Assembly (NCBI GenBank): GCA_004151065.3
Contig: NWUY0300023191.1
Coordinates: forward strand, 1 to 13,815
Direction: 5' to 3'
Length of the DNA stretch: 13,815 nucleotides
Source: Larix sibirica
Taxonomy: Eukaryota > Streptophyta > Pinopsida > Pinales > Pinaceae
Shown here: one piece after another, positions 1-7,276 of the stretch
How positions within the stretch are numbered: position 1 is the stretch's first letter
How the letters are laid out: each line of letters begins with the position of its first letter
The notes under the pieces: model-generated
Database searches by the model: none
What the model was told of the DNA's origin: nothing
The model's input: only the letters and a program-made list of their open reading frames with translations
Position numbers and translations under genes: made by a program

Positions 1-170
1 TTTTAAAGTTCAAATCTCATCATATTTTCTAAAAAATTAATAGTTGGGTCCTTCATTTAGGAAAGAACCTTAAAAGGAGGAAGATAGTCCAGGGTAAAGA
101 TGCAAAAGTTGCGGAAACCCCTAATGGCTGCAATGGTTTTTGGTTTTCCCCTGCGACTATTTGAATAAGC

Positions 171-250
171 ATGATGGAAGTGGAAGAGGAGAAGTAGAAG
201 CAAATATAGAGAGAATAAAGAGAAAGAGAGAATCATCAAAGAAGAGTACT
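171..250 (+). repeat. Purine-rich (GA) low-complexity tract
   Basis: The plus strand is almost entirely A and G here, with runs such as GGAAGTGGAAGAGGAGAAG and AGAGAATAAAGAGAAAGAG. Read on the minus strand, the tract yields a hydrophobic leucine/phenylalanine-rich peptide that imitates a signal peptide. That follows from the composition and is not evidence of a gene. Confidence 0.6.
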
Positions 251-1099
251 AGATCGAAGATCAAGCTACATAAGAGCAATAAAAAAATTAGTCTTTCATA
301 TATGGGTTTTGGGAAATGTTACCGAGCTATAGGTTTTACGTTCTATGCAATACCATGACGGGTCATTCCATGGATGGTGATAGGCCACAGAGCCATGGAT
401 ATGAAATATAAAAAAAGTTGTCAGTAATATAAATGAAGGAATTTTGCCCCCCTAAATTTTATGTGTATGAATGATCCTTATATTTTGTTTGTTGTCTAAT
501 TGATGGATTGTATTCCTATTTCATATGTGCATGTTATGATTAATGTAACTCTATTAGGATAATACGAAGATGAACATTGTTGCAATATGAAGAAGGCCAA
601 CCCTCGCAGGATAATCCTTACTGTTAACCCTCCTTATCACACACAAGTCTTGGTTGTGCTTAGGACGAGACCTTCTCCTTTGGTGGATTAAAAATGCCAA
701 CACACTAGACTACATTAGTGCCCTTTGTTGGCCCCATACACAAGAACCCAGTCTCTATTTTGTGCCAACATTTATTTTCTTTAAGGAAACTAGTTGACCA
801 ATGTTTCAAGGAATACTCATACTGGAATAATTCTATCTCAAGGTAGAAGTCATAGTGGAAATCACAATACAATAGGTTCTCTCCAAGAATTATACAAATG
901 TTTAATTCCATAGAAGATCAAATTTGGGTGAAAAGATCATTTCTCAACTCGACAGTTATGCTCGACACTTAGAAGATCACATCAGCTTGTATCATCTACC
1001 AGGGCAAATTTAAAAATGAAGATTCATGAAAAGACATTACATGCCACAACCAAGACATAAATTTTGTATGCTTTGAAGACAAATAATTTTAATAGGGGT

Positions 1100-1185
1100 A
1101 GGCAATGTAATGAACAAAATAATTAAATATGTATAGATAAATACTAAATAAATAAAATAATAATAAATGCTAATAATTATCTAAG
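1100..1185. repeat. AT-rich low-complexity stretch (AAT/AAAT-like)
   Basis: This is a simple A/T-rich stretch with repeated AATA and AATAAT words, including AAATAAATAAAATAATAATA. It has no coding or regulatory signal I can support. Confidence 0.5.
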
Positions 1186-1461
1186 GGTCGTGACTCTTCA
1201 TGAATAGTCACCAAGGTGCCCATTTAGGGAATATGTATACAAGCCCTCTCATTGTATTCACTTATCTATCTCATTTATTCTTATTCATTATATATATTTT
1301 ATTATCCTTTATGGATTATTGTATTTATGTTGGATGGTTATGTAGTAAACGAATTGTAGTTCATGTCAGTTGACATAGGAGAAATTATCAATAAATATTT
1401 ATAGAAGTGTATCTTTACGAAGGAGGACTTTTTATATCTTGGGTTTGTAATTTCTCAAGAA

Positions 1462-1578
1462 GGTTTAAAGATGGATCCTAAAAAGGTGAATGCAATAATG
1501 GGATTAAAGATGGATCCTAAAAAGGTGAATGCAATAATGGGATTAAAGATGGATCTTGAAAAGGTGAATGAAATAATG
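1462..1578 (+). repeat. 39-bp tandem triplication inside gypsy pol
   Basis: There are three head-to-tail 39-bp units at 1462-1500, 1501-1539 and 1540-1578. Each encodes 13 residues of the type GLKMDPKKVNAIM, so the reading frame is kept. Units 1 and 2 differ at one base; units 2 and 3 differ at three. The gypsy family normally has this segment once, so two extra copies were added in this lineage or in its parent element. Confidence 0.95.
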
Positions 1579-1816
1579 GGATTGCTAGTTCCTAAGAGGA
1601 CATTTGAAATGTAGGGTTTGCATGGATTAGATAGATTTTATAGTGATTTTTTGTGGGATTTGTACACTTTTGACTACTTGCATGAGGAAGGTGGAATTTA
1701 AATAAAATGTTGTTGCATAAAAAGGATTTAAAGTGTTGAAAAAGAAATTCACTAAGAGGTTAATGTTGGGTTTTCCAAACATTGATAAAGTTTTCCAAGT
1801 CGATTTTGATGCTAGT

Positions 1817-2020
1817 GGGATTGCCATTGGAGTAGTAATGAGTGAAGAGGGAAGACCAATCACTTTATTTAGAGAAAATTTGAATGAAGGAAAAAAAAAT
1901 TATTTTGTTTATACTATTGGCATTGCTATTGGAGTATTAATGAGTGAAGAGGGAAGACCAATTGATTTCTTTAGTGAAAATTTCAATGAAGGAAAACAAA
2001 AATATTATGTTTATGACCAA
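1817..2020 (+). repeat. 102-bp tandem duplication inside gypsy RNase H
   Basis: Two head-to-tail copies of 102 bp (34 codons) lie at 1817-1918 and 1919-2020. Both begin GIAIGV.MSEEGRPI and end near NEGK..Y.VY. They are clearly diverged (for example TLFREN against DFFSEN), so the duplication is older than the first 39-bp copy event appears to be. The duplicated part starts just after the first catalytic aspartate of RNase H, so a translated product would contain the first strand region twice. Confidence 0.93.
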
Positions 2021-2359
2021 GAATTTTAGGTAATGTTTTAGGCATTGAACAAGTGGAGGAAATACTTGTTGCCAAAATAATTTGTTCTTTACATTAACTA
2101 TCAAGCATTGAGGTATTTGAATAGTCAATCTAAACTAAATCAAAGACATGAAAAGGGTTGAATTTCAACAAAGTTATACATTTCTCTCGAGTCATAGATT
2201 ACAAAAGTCAAACAAAGTTGTGAATGTTTGGAGTAGAAGATCAAATTTGTTTTCAACCATGACAATGGAGGTAATTGGATTGGAAATGATGAAAAAAATG
2301 TATGGAAAAAATCTATATTTTGTTGAAGCATGTAAGGAAAGTAAAGAGCCATAGAATTG

Positions 2360-2875
2360 TGATACTCTATACCTATATTATTTCCATAAGGGTCTGACCT
2401 CCATTCTATATGGGTGAGATCCAATCAAGGGTGAGGTCTAAAGAAGTGATAACCTACACAAACTCACTATTAAATGATGCTGGGACTAAATCCATGAGGT
2501 GTTCTCCGAAGCTAACAATTGATAGACATATCCTTTATTTAACGATGATGAAAGACAGGAAATATTGGCTCTTCTATAGACCATTCTATAAGGAGGTAAA
2601 GAATAAATACTTACTCTTAGTTCCAGTGGTAATGCTTCTATTGGATTGGATACCCTCATTCTTGGGGTCATTTTCAATCCCTCATAAAATGGATAAAGGG
2701 GTCATATTCAATGGGACTATATGAGTGGTATTGGAAGGATTATTGCTCTGGGTGCTTCTATTGAGCGTTAACTCTTGGAAAGTAAATACTATCATTGCTA
2801 GTTCCGGCATTTGAAGGATATTTTTATTGGAAGGAAACTCTTGACCCGAGGATCCATTGCTTCTAATAAGGTCAC
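2360..2875. other. Unexplained roughly 0.5-kb insertion between RNase H and integrase
   Basis: In related gypsy elements only a short linker of some tens of residues separates the end of RNase H from the sequence before the integrase zinc-binding part. Here the RNase H end (FVEACKESKEP, to 2354) and the integrase lead-in (YIQEWFLFKN, from 2880) are more than 500 bp apart. The intervening DNA does not read as pol in any frame. It contains recurring short words such as TGCTTCTATTG (around 2634 and 2755) and TTGCTTCTAATAAGG (around 2858). Similar sequence at both ends (ATAAGGGTCTGACC near 2386, ATAAGGTCACGCC near 2866) could mark borders, but I see no clean terminal inverted repeats. Its identity is unknown. 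Confidence 0.55.
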
Positions 2876-2879
2876 GCCC

Positions 2880-3143
2880 TACATTCAAGAATGGTTTTTA
2901 TTTAAAAATCATCAATTGTTTATTCCAAAAGGATTTACAAGGGAAAATCTTATTCCTGAGTTGCATAATGGATGTTTAAGTGGAAATTTCGGTGCTAAGA
3001 ATACCATAGAATTAGTTGAGGAACACTATTACTGGCCTAGAGTGACTGAGGATGTCAAAAGGTGGGTTGAACACTACATTTTCCAAGAAGCAAAGGTCAT
3101 AAGTCAAAATACAAGGTTGTATATTCCATTTCCTATACCATAA
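2880..3143 (+). pseudogene. Gypsy integrase N-terminal (zinc-binding) part, inactivated
   Basis: The frame runs YIQEWFLFKNHQLFIPKG, then LHNGCLSGNFG, EEHYYWPRVTEDVKRWVEH and FQEAK. This is the integrase HHCC zinc-binding part and its lead-in. Only the first histidine (LHNG, about 2961) is where the family has it. The second, usually in a GHFG block, is asparagine (GNFG). The two cysteines of the C-x2-C pair are replaced by tyrosine and phenylalanine in the HYIFQEAK block (about 3072-3095). The zinc site is therefore destroyed. The frame ends at TAA (3141-3143) where related elements continue into the integrase core. Confidence 0.8.
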
Positions 3144-3660
3144 GCACCATGTGAAGATATTAACATGGATTTTGTGTTGGGCTTTCCAAGGACCCAATGA
3201 GGTAATGATCTGATCTTTGTTGTTGATGATAGGCTTTTTAAAATGACACATTTAATTCCTTGTAGAAAGACTAATGATGTTACCAACATAGTTTTTTTAT
3301 TCTTTAAAGAAATTTAGAGATCGTATGGATTGCCTAAGCATATAACATCATACAAGAATAGAAAGTTTATTAGACATTTATGGAGAATACTGTGGAAGAT
3401 ATTAGATAATGGATTGCAATTTAGTCTTGCATATCATTCACAAACTTATGGAAACACTAAATTTGTTAAAATAAGTTTCAAAATTCTACTAAGGTGCTTG
3501 TTGGTGATAGGCCGTGATAGTGGGAGTTAGTGTTGACACAAGTTGAATTTGCTTATAATTATTTAGTGATCATATCTATAGCTAAAACTCCATTTCATAT
3601 TATCAATAGAAGTTCATCAAGAAGAGTGGTTGACTTCGCACCCTTGCAATAAAAAATCCA
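3144..3660 (+). pseudogene. Gypsy integrase catalytic core, inactivated
   Basis: The first catalytic aspartate of the DDE core is retained in INMDFVLGFPRTQ (about 3159-3197). The second, normally in an ITSDRDSKF-like block, reads ITSYKNRKF (about 3345-3371) and has lost the aspartate. The glutamate of the YHPQTDGQTE block is lysine (YHSQTYGNTK, about 3430-3460). In-frame stops occur at 3198 (TGA) and 3315 (TAG). The reading shifts frame near 3490 and continues as LVGDRP, WELVLTQVEFAYNY and SSRRVVDFAPL, up to a TAA near 3650. Strand-transfer activity is impossible. Family assignment rests on the order and wording of these blocks. Confidence 0.8.
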
Positions 3661-4083
3661 ATAGAGTGCACATGCATAAACGTTTGTGAACCATTTGAAA
3701 TAGATCCTTGAATATGTATAGAAACAATTGTATAAAAGAAACCAATAATACAAGCAAATAGATGATTCAAAAACAAGGATCAAAAGATTTGGAGAGGGAG
3801 ATTTTATGTTAGGAAATTTGGTGAAAGAAATATTTCCCGAGGGCACTTATAATAAGTTGAAAATGAAAAGATTAGTCCTTTCAAAAAATTGAAGAAAAAT
3901 TATGATAATGCTTATGTTTTAGATTTGCCCACATAATTGAACATTTTTTTCATTTTTAATGTTGTTGATTTATATGAGTATCATAAGGAAATAGTTGAAG
4001 AACATGATGATCATGTAATTGATTGGAGAGATCATATTTCTGAACGTGGAATGGAAGAGATAATACAAATTCTAGATGAATGA
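3661..4083 (+). pseudogene. Gypsy integrase C-terminal part and possible chromodomain start
   Basis: Several short collinear blocks in shifting frames match the gypsy integrase tail: IKRFGEGDFMLGNL (near 3785), FPEGTYNKLKMK (near 3835), NAYVLDLP (near 3910) and FNVVDLYEYH (near 3955). The last frame ends EEIIQILDE followed by TGA at 4081-4083. An ILDE-type sequence at this place is where chromovirus chromodomains begin, but the rest of that domain is not readable downstream. Read as the decayed end of pol. Confidence 0.7.
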
Positions 4084-4934
4084 ATTACAAAATGAAAAAA
4101 AAAACAAGAATCCAAAAGACCAAGGAGTATTCGAATCCACATGGATCCCAAAGGGTGGAGCTAGATTGACTTACTCAATTTGTTGTCGATAATCCTACCA
4201 AGCTCCTGAGCAACACTTATTTTCTTACCAAGGTGACTTGACATGAGCGTGTGTGATTCCATTGGTCTTTGGATTAGGATCACTTAAGTTGATTGTGTTG
4301 GTGAATTACGAACGCAAAGTTCACAACAGTGAATTGATCTTCAATGTGGATCCAATGATCGAAAAACTCAAGATTATTGCAGAGTAGACTTTGGCTTGGG
4401 GGACAACATCACCCTTGGGTTCACATTTTCCTGGATTGTTCCCCCTCCATCCAATGGTCCTAGATTACCCTCAATTTTTGTGCATGTATTTGGCCATTCA
4501 TAATCAATATTTATTGCTCCAACGCTCAATATTAAATAAGTTGAATGTTAATTTTTTTTAAATGAAGATGTACATAAATAGGTGAAATGAGGTGACGATG
4601 TTTTTTAGAAAGCACAAATTATTTTCCATTAATTAGCCATTAGAGTCTCCAAGAAATTTTTAATTGCATTATTTTTGGGTTTATATGACTATTATATAAA
4701 GAATAAAAAAGAGAAATGAGATTTCTGTGAGGAGGCCACCATATGTGGAAAGGGATATTTTGTTTCTTTGACCATGTGAATAAGTAGAAAAATGAACCTT
4801 GCTCTAATTTAGAGAACATCAAAGAATTTTCTAAACTAAATATTTTATGTAATTTTCTCAAAATAAAGGCATGAATTTAATTATAAATTTCAATAGCTTT
4901 TAAAATTATAATTTTTAATTTCTCAGAGTGATGT
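4084..4934. other. No recognisable gene; possible decayed 3' flank of the gypsy element
   Basis: An A-rich tract follows the pol end (about 4090-4105), where a polypurine tract and 3' LTR would be expected. No TG...CA bounded repeat matching another part of the window was found. One frame stays open from 4247 to 4385 (about 45 codons) but shows no domain. The rest is AT-rich and silent to inspection. Confidence 0.5.
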
Positions 4935-4949
4935 AATTCTATAAGTATG
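4935..4949 (+). repeat. Target-site duplication, left copy
   Basis: The 15-bp sequence AATTCTATAAGTATG here is repeated perfectly at 6666-6680. It lies directly next to the run of T that is the complement of the insert's poly(A) tail. Adding the two following T bases would make 17 bp, but those cannot be told apart from the tail. The bases just outside (T here, G at 6665) differ, which fixes the other edge. Confidence 0.9.
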
Positions 4950-4958
4950 TTTTTTTTT
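4950..4958 (-). other. Poly(A) tail of the retrotransposed insert (T9 on plus strand)
   Basis: Nine T bases directly follow the left target-site copy. Read on the minus strand they are the A9 end of the inserted transcript copy. Confidence 0.85.
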
Positions 4959-5370
4959 ACAAGAATGGGTAAGAGCTTTTATATATATAAAAAGAGGAAA
5001 AACAAAGTTACATAGTGTTGGAGCAGGTCTATTCTTCAACAATGGGAAACTGACATGTCTCTACATTCATCTTTGACAGTTCTGTAACTTTCTTGACAAA
5101 AGTCTAGCCTATGACAACTATATAATCGAACAAACTTCCCTAGAAGCTTTAAACATAAACAATACATTAAGAAAATTTCTTCAGGATGATAGCCAAGTCT
5201 ACTGCTGCTAGATACAATGCCCCAAAACTAGGATACAGAGAATTTTTAAACAACCCAGGCATAACCAAAAAGGGGCCCCAAAAAACCTGAGGACTCACCG
5301 AGACTGCACACTAATACTGACAACGAAGCTCTGGTTCATGTTCCTTTCCCCTAACTGTTCCACCATGGTT
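4959..5370 (-). promoter_or_regulatory. 3' untranslated region with plant-type polyadenylation context
   Basis: This is the minus-strand sequence between the end of the coiled-coil frame and the poly(A) tail, with stops in all frames. A perfect 16-bp A/T palindrome (4977-4992) lies about 20-40 bases before the tail, where plant transcripts carry A/T-rich near-upstream elements. U-rich sequence with TTGTTTATGTTT lies further upstream, as plant far-upstream elements do. No canonical AATAAA was seen. The role is inferred from position. Confidence 0.55.
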
Positions 5371-6279
5371 CTACAGCTCTTGCTTCATGCTTCTTATCTC
5401 AATGCGCATACCATCGATCTTTCCCTCCACGATTCTAGCTCTGCAGTGAACCACCTTGATTTGTGCATCCAAGTTAACCGAACAGTGGAATCCATTGTAC
5501 AGGACTTCGGTGAGGCTGTCAACCTTCTCGTTGAGCTTGTTGTTGCTTTCATGGGTCTCCTTGCTTGTTGCTTGCTCCAAAGCAAACATGTGTTGCAATG
5601 CCTTTTTTAGTTCATAGTTCTCACCTCTCAGCAAATGAACATGAGAATGCAGTACTATCAAATGTTCCTTAACATCTTTGGGGATGCAATCATTGTCCTG
5701 CTTTGCACCAGAACATCCACCAACAAAAATTGTAGGAGAATAAATTGAGTCATAATCTTGAATCTAACCGCCTTCATCTTGTGCATTGCGCTGCATGTGA
5801 ACCGTGCCACCCTGACTCCCATTCATCGAGGGGAATTTCTTCCTATAATCCGGCATTGAAATGCCTCCTAAGCGAGGGATGGTCTTCCTGTGGAGGAGGC
5901 AGTTGGAAGTAGAACCAAGTTTGGCCATCTTCGCGGGCTCTATAGGCAGACAGGAGTGCTGCCAACCTTCATAGCACCCTGCATTTAAACTACACAATCC
6001 TCAAATTCCCTCGGCATTAATGGCATGCATGCCGCCCATGTGGAGGCCATGTGACTCCAACGTGCGTTCGTCCCCCTTCCCGAGACGCAAATATGGGTTT
6101 AGGACTATAGGGTAAATTTCTTTATCGAGCAGGAGATGCAAATCGAGGATTTGGTTGAGCGTGGGGGGAGTATTATCATAGCTCCAACCCAAATGTGGTC
6201 TCTTCTCATGAATCAAAAGCATGAGGGGTCTTTCCTGACGATAGGACAAAGAGAATTCATGGGATCCAAACCTTGTCTT
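5371..6279 (-). pseudogene. Unrecognised ~303-codon frame with C-terminal coiled coil, two nonsense codons
   Basis: A single minus-strand frame stays open from 6279 to 5371 apart from two stops: TGA at 6003-6001 and TAG at 5766-5764. Random sequence of this composition should show a stop every 20-25 codons, so a dozen or more would be expected. The N-terminal third contains RQERPLMLL, LDKEIYPIVLNPYLRLGKGD and a glycine/histidine/methionine-rich block. The middle is basic with several cysteines. The last third is a coiled coil: over the final 33 residues L, I, V, A, V, I, M, I, M, L fall at alternating 4 and 3 spacing, ending at the TAG (5371-5373). No known family was recognised. No natural start can be chosen; an ATG is absent at the 5' side and the frame opens just after a TGA (6282-6280). 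It may be an extra LINE reading frame or part of a captured gene. Confidence 0.6.
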
Positions 6280-6665
6280 TCAACTTATGATTGCTGACAA
6301 GAACTCCACAGTCAAGCCTAACACCATTGTTCACCATTGTGTCCACCTCTTGGTTATTGGATCTCAGAATGTGTAGGAAATTTATTGTTTTGAACTCATT
6401 TACTAAACACTTTAGGAGTCTGTGGATTTTAGAAGCAGGAATCTTATGATTTTTTATCAAATTCATTACATCTCTTATAACCAGCATTGAGTTGCCGCAA
6501 ACAACTAAGTCAGTGAGGCCATCCTCCCTTGCAATCTCCAAACCTTTTATTAGAGATANACCATTCCGCACTATTATTTGACCTTCTTCCGATTCCCCAA
6601 GCATAGTCTTTAGTCTTGTTTTGCATTAGATTCGAAGAAGACTCCACCCGCACCTGCCAACCCTG
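6257..6665 (-). pseudogene. Plant LINE-type RNase H-like domain (RVT_3 family), truncated and frameshifted
   Basis: Three minus-strand frames in succession give one RNase H-like domain: GLAGAGGVFFESNAK (from about 6663), then WGIGRRSNNSAEW (about 6610-6565), then GLEIAREDGLTDLVV, GNSMLVI, FLHILRSNNQEVD, NNGVRLDCG and KVWIP before TGA (6259-6257). This is the wording of the RNase H (RVT_3) domain found at the end of plant L1-like ORF2 proteins and in related plant proteins. The first catalytic aspartate is missing because the insert begins after it. The glutamate in NNSAEW is kept, the aspartate of the usual GDSMLVI block is asparagine (GNSMLVI), and a late aspartate is kept. Two frame changes within about 110 bp and an N at 6559 break the first third. 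It cannot encode an active nuclease. Confidence 0.82.
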
Positions 6666-6680
6666 AATTCTATAAGTATG
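6666..6680 (+). repeat. Target-site duplication, right copy
   Basis: A perfect copy of the 15-bp sequence at 4935-4949 sits directly at the 5' (truncated) edge of the minus-strand insert. Its last 10 bases also form the start of the first unit of the local 56-bp tandem duplication. Confidence 0.9.
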
Positions 6681-6780
6681 TTGATGGATTTTAATAATTG
6701 TATGTGTGTATTGTATTTGTTTCAATTATAAGTATGTTGATGGATTTTAATAATTGTATGTGTATTGCATTTGTTTCAAT
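6671..6780 (+). repeat. 56-bp tandem duplication
   Basis: Two units, 6671-6726 (56 bp) and 6727-6780 (54 bp), both begin TATAAGTATGTTGATGG and end TTTGTTTCAAT. They differ by a two-base GT loss in a TGTGTGTA run, as slippage gives, and by one T/C change. The duplication abuts the insertion site of the retrotransposed element. Confidence 0.95.
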
Positions 6781-6897
6781 TAGAATCATGTGTGCATAAA
6801 TTTGCTTTGTATTTGTTTACTTTGATCAATTTGTAGTTTGTGTGAATTTTTCTTTTGAAATACATATATGGTTGTATCGTCATTCCTTTACATTATA
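6781..6897. other. Short AT-rich spacer
   Basis: This is AT-rich DNA between the tandem duplication and the copia LTR. No signal was seen. Confidence 0.5.
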
Positions 6898-6944
6898 TGT
6901 GAGAAAAAACATAGGTAATCCAAGAGCTACAAGAGAAGCAATGA

Positions 6945-6950
6945 TTTATT
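6945..6950 (-). terminator. Polyadenylation signal AATAAA in the copia LTR
   Basis: AATAAA on the minus strand lies about 35 bases downstream of the TATA box, as in short copia LTRs where the R region is compact. Confidence 0.45.
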
Positions 6951-6980
6951 GATCTCAATGATATGAATAAAATGCATTCA

Positions 6981-6986
6981 TTTATA
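6981..6986 (-). promoter_or_regulatory. TATA box of the copia LTR
   Basis: The minus strand reads CTATAAATGAATG, about 110 bases into the LTR. This is a good match to plant LTR core promoters. Confidence 0.5.
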
Positions 6987-7095
6987 GCAATGGAGAAGGC
7001 CCAACAATGGCTAAGAATAGTTGGGCAGATGAGAACTCCTACGTGATCTTACAACTCACAAAGGCTAGATGCATTTGAAAAACAAAACATTAACA

Positions 7096-7104
7096 TCTCC
7101 CCAT
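7096..7104 (-). other. Polypurine tract of the copia element
   Basis: The minus strand reads ATGGGGAGA immediately before the TGTTAATG start of the LTR, the usual place and form of the plus-strand primer site in copia elements. It lies 172 bases after the pol stop codon. Confidence 0.7.
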
Positions 7105-7276
7105 AAGCGAAACATAGGGAGGAAATGGAAAAAACAAATATGGGTCCTAGCAACATGGCCTGCTAAGGTACCCATGTACAAACTCTCATAGTAGGAGAAA
7201 ATGAGAAAAAACCGTAGAAAAACACTCTTCAAAAGAGAGAATACAACATATAAACAAGAAATGAAGGTAGGAGGAC

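Larger units (their letters stand above)
1..1404. other. Gene-free AT-rich region upstream of the gypsy remnant
   Basis: No gene is supported here. Short open frames exist on both strands, but none shows a recognisable domain. The stretch around 590-720 is less AT-rich than the rest, and 1200-1320 resembles untranslated transposon DNA, but neither could be assigned. The gypsy reverse transcriptase would be expected upstream of 1405. Its YxDD-box region is not recognisable there in any frame, so the element's 5' part is deleted or decayed beyond reading by eye. Confidence 0.6.
1405..2354 (+). pseudogene. Gypsy pol: reverse transcriptase C-terminus plus RNase H, broken
   Basis: The segment starts at KCIFTKEDFLYLGFV, the end of the gypsy reverse transcriptase, just after an in-frame TAG at 1402. 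RNase H follows from about 1790: the first catalytic aspartate is present (VDFDAS, 1802-1816) and the acidic residue of the YDQEF block is present near 2020. The position usually holding aspartate in the LYxDxxAL block is asparagine (LYINYQAL, about 2087-2110). Two TAG stops follow EF at about 2026-2040. A one-base frame change near 2148 moves the reading to the frame that carries VEFQQSYTF, SNKVVNVWSRR and FVEACKE. Two in-frame tandem duplications lie in this segment and would disturb the fold even without the stops. Confidence 0.82.
1405..4083 (+). mobile_element. Degenerate Ty3/gypsy LTR retrotransposon pol (chromovirus-like)
   Basis: Read across three frames, the plus strand follows the plant Ty3/gypsy pol order: the last part of reverse transcriptase, RNase H, integrase zinc-binding part, integrase core, integrase C-terminal part, and the first residues of what may be a chromodomain (EEIIQILDE before a TGA at 4081). 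Diagnostic blocks include LYLGFVISQEGLKMDP, FQVDFDASG, KYLLPK, EEHYYWPR, MDFVLGFPRTQ, FEAYNY-type residues near 3550, and VVDLYEYH near 3965. Many stops and at least two frameshifts (near 2150 and 3490) make it non-functional. Gag, protease, most of reverse transcriptase and both LTRs could not be found. The stop at 3198, where this family normally has arginine, is what CGA-to-TGA deamination would give. Ty3/gypsy is secure; the chromovirus lineage is inferred from remembered family wording. Confidence 0.88.
4950..6665 (-). mobile_element. 5'-truncated, poly(A)-tailed retrotransposed insert (LINE or LINE-mobilised)
   Basis: The insert is delimited by a perfect 15-bp direct repeat and ends on the minus strand in nine A bases (T4950-4958). 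It therefore has the marks of target-primed reverse transcription: poly(A), long target-site duplication, and 5' truncation. The 5' edge at 6665 falls inside an RNase H domain, at the point where related proteins have an NPG-type turn, so the first catalytic aspartate was never copied. From 5' to 3' the insert holds the RNase H remnant (to 6257), an almost open reading frame of unknown family (6279-5371), and an untranslated 3' part. Its middle (about 5300-6260) is visibly richer in G and C than both flanks. An L1-type LINE is most likely because plant L1 ORF2 proteins often end in this RNase H type. A LINE-mobilised host transcript is the alternative. Confidence 0.85.
6898..7095 (-). mobile_element. 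3' LTR of a Ty1/copia element (about 198 bp)
   Basis: On the minus strand the sequence starts TGTTAATG directly after a polypurine tract and ends ...TTCTCACA at 6898, giving TGT...ACA ends. It holds a TATA box and an AATAAA signal in the expected order. The 5' edge is well supported by the adjoining polypurine tract. The 3' edge is chosen as the first suitable CA end and could be off. No matching 5' LTR occurs elsewhere in the window, so a flanking target duplication cannot be checked. Confidence 0.62.

Noticed and set aside
57-239. Minus-strand 60-codon frame with a signal-peptide-like hydrophobic start
   Set aside because: The leucine/phenylalanine run is the translation of the complement of a purine-rich low-complexity tract. 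The remainder shows no family or conserved cysteines.
4247-4387. Plus-strand 45-codon open stretch with protein-like sequence (VNYERKVHNSELIF)
   Set aside because: It is too short, has no start context or family match, and sits in the decayed flank of the gypsy element.
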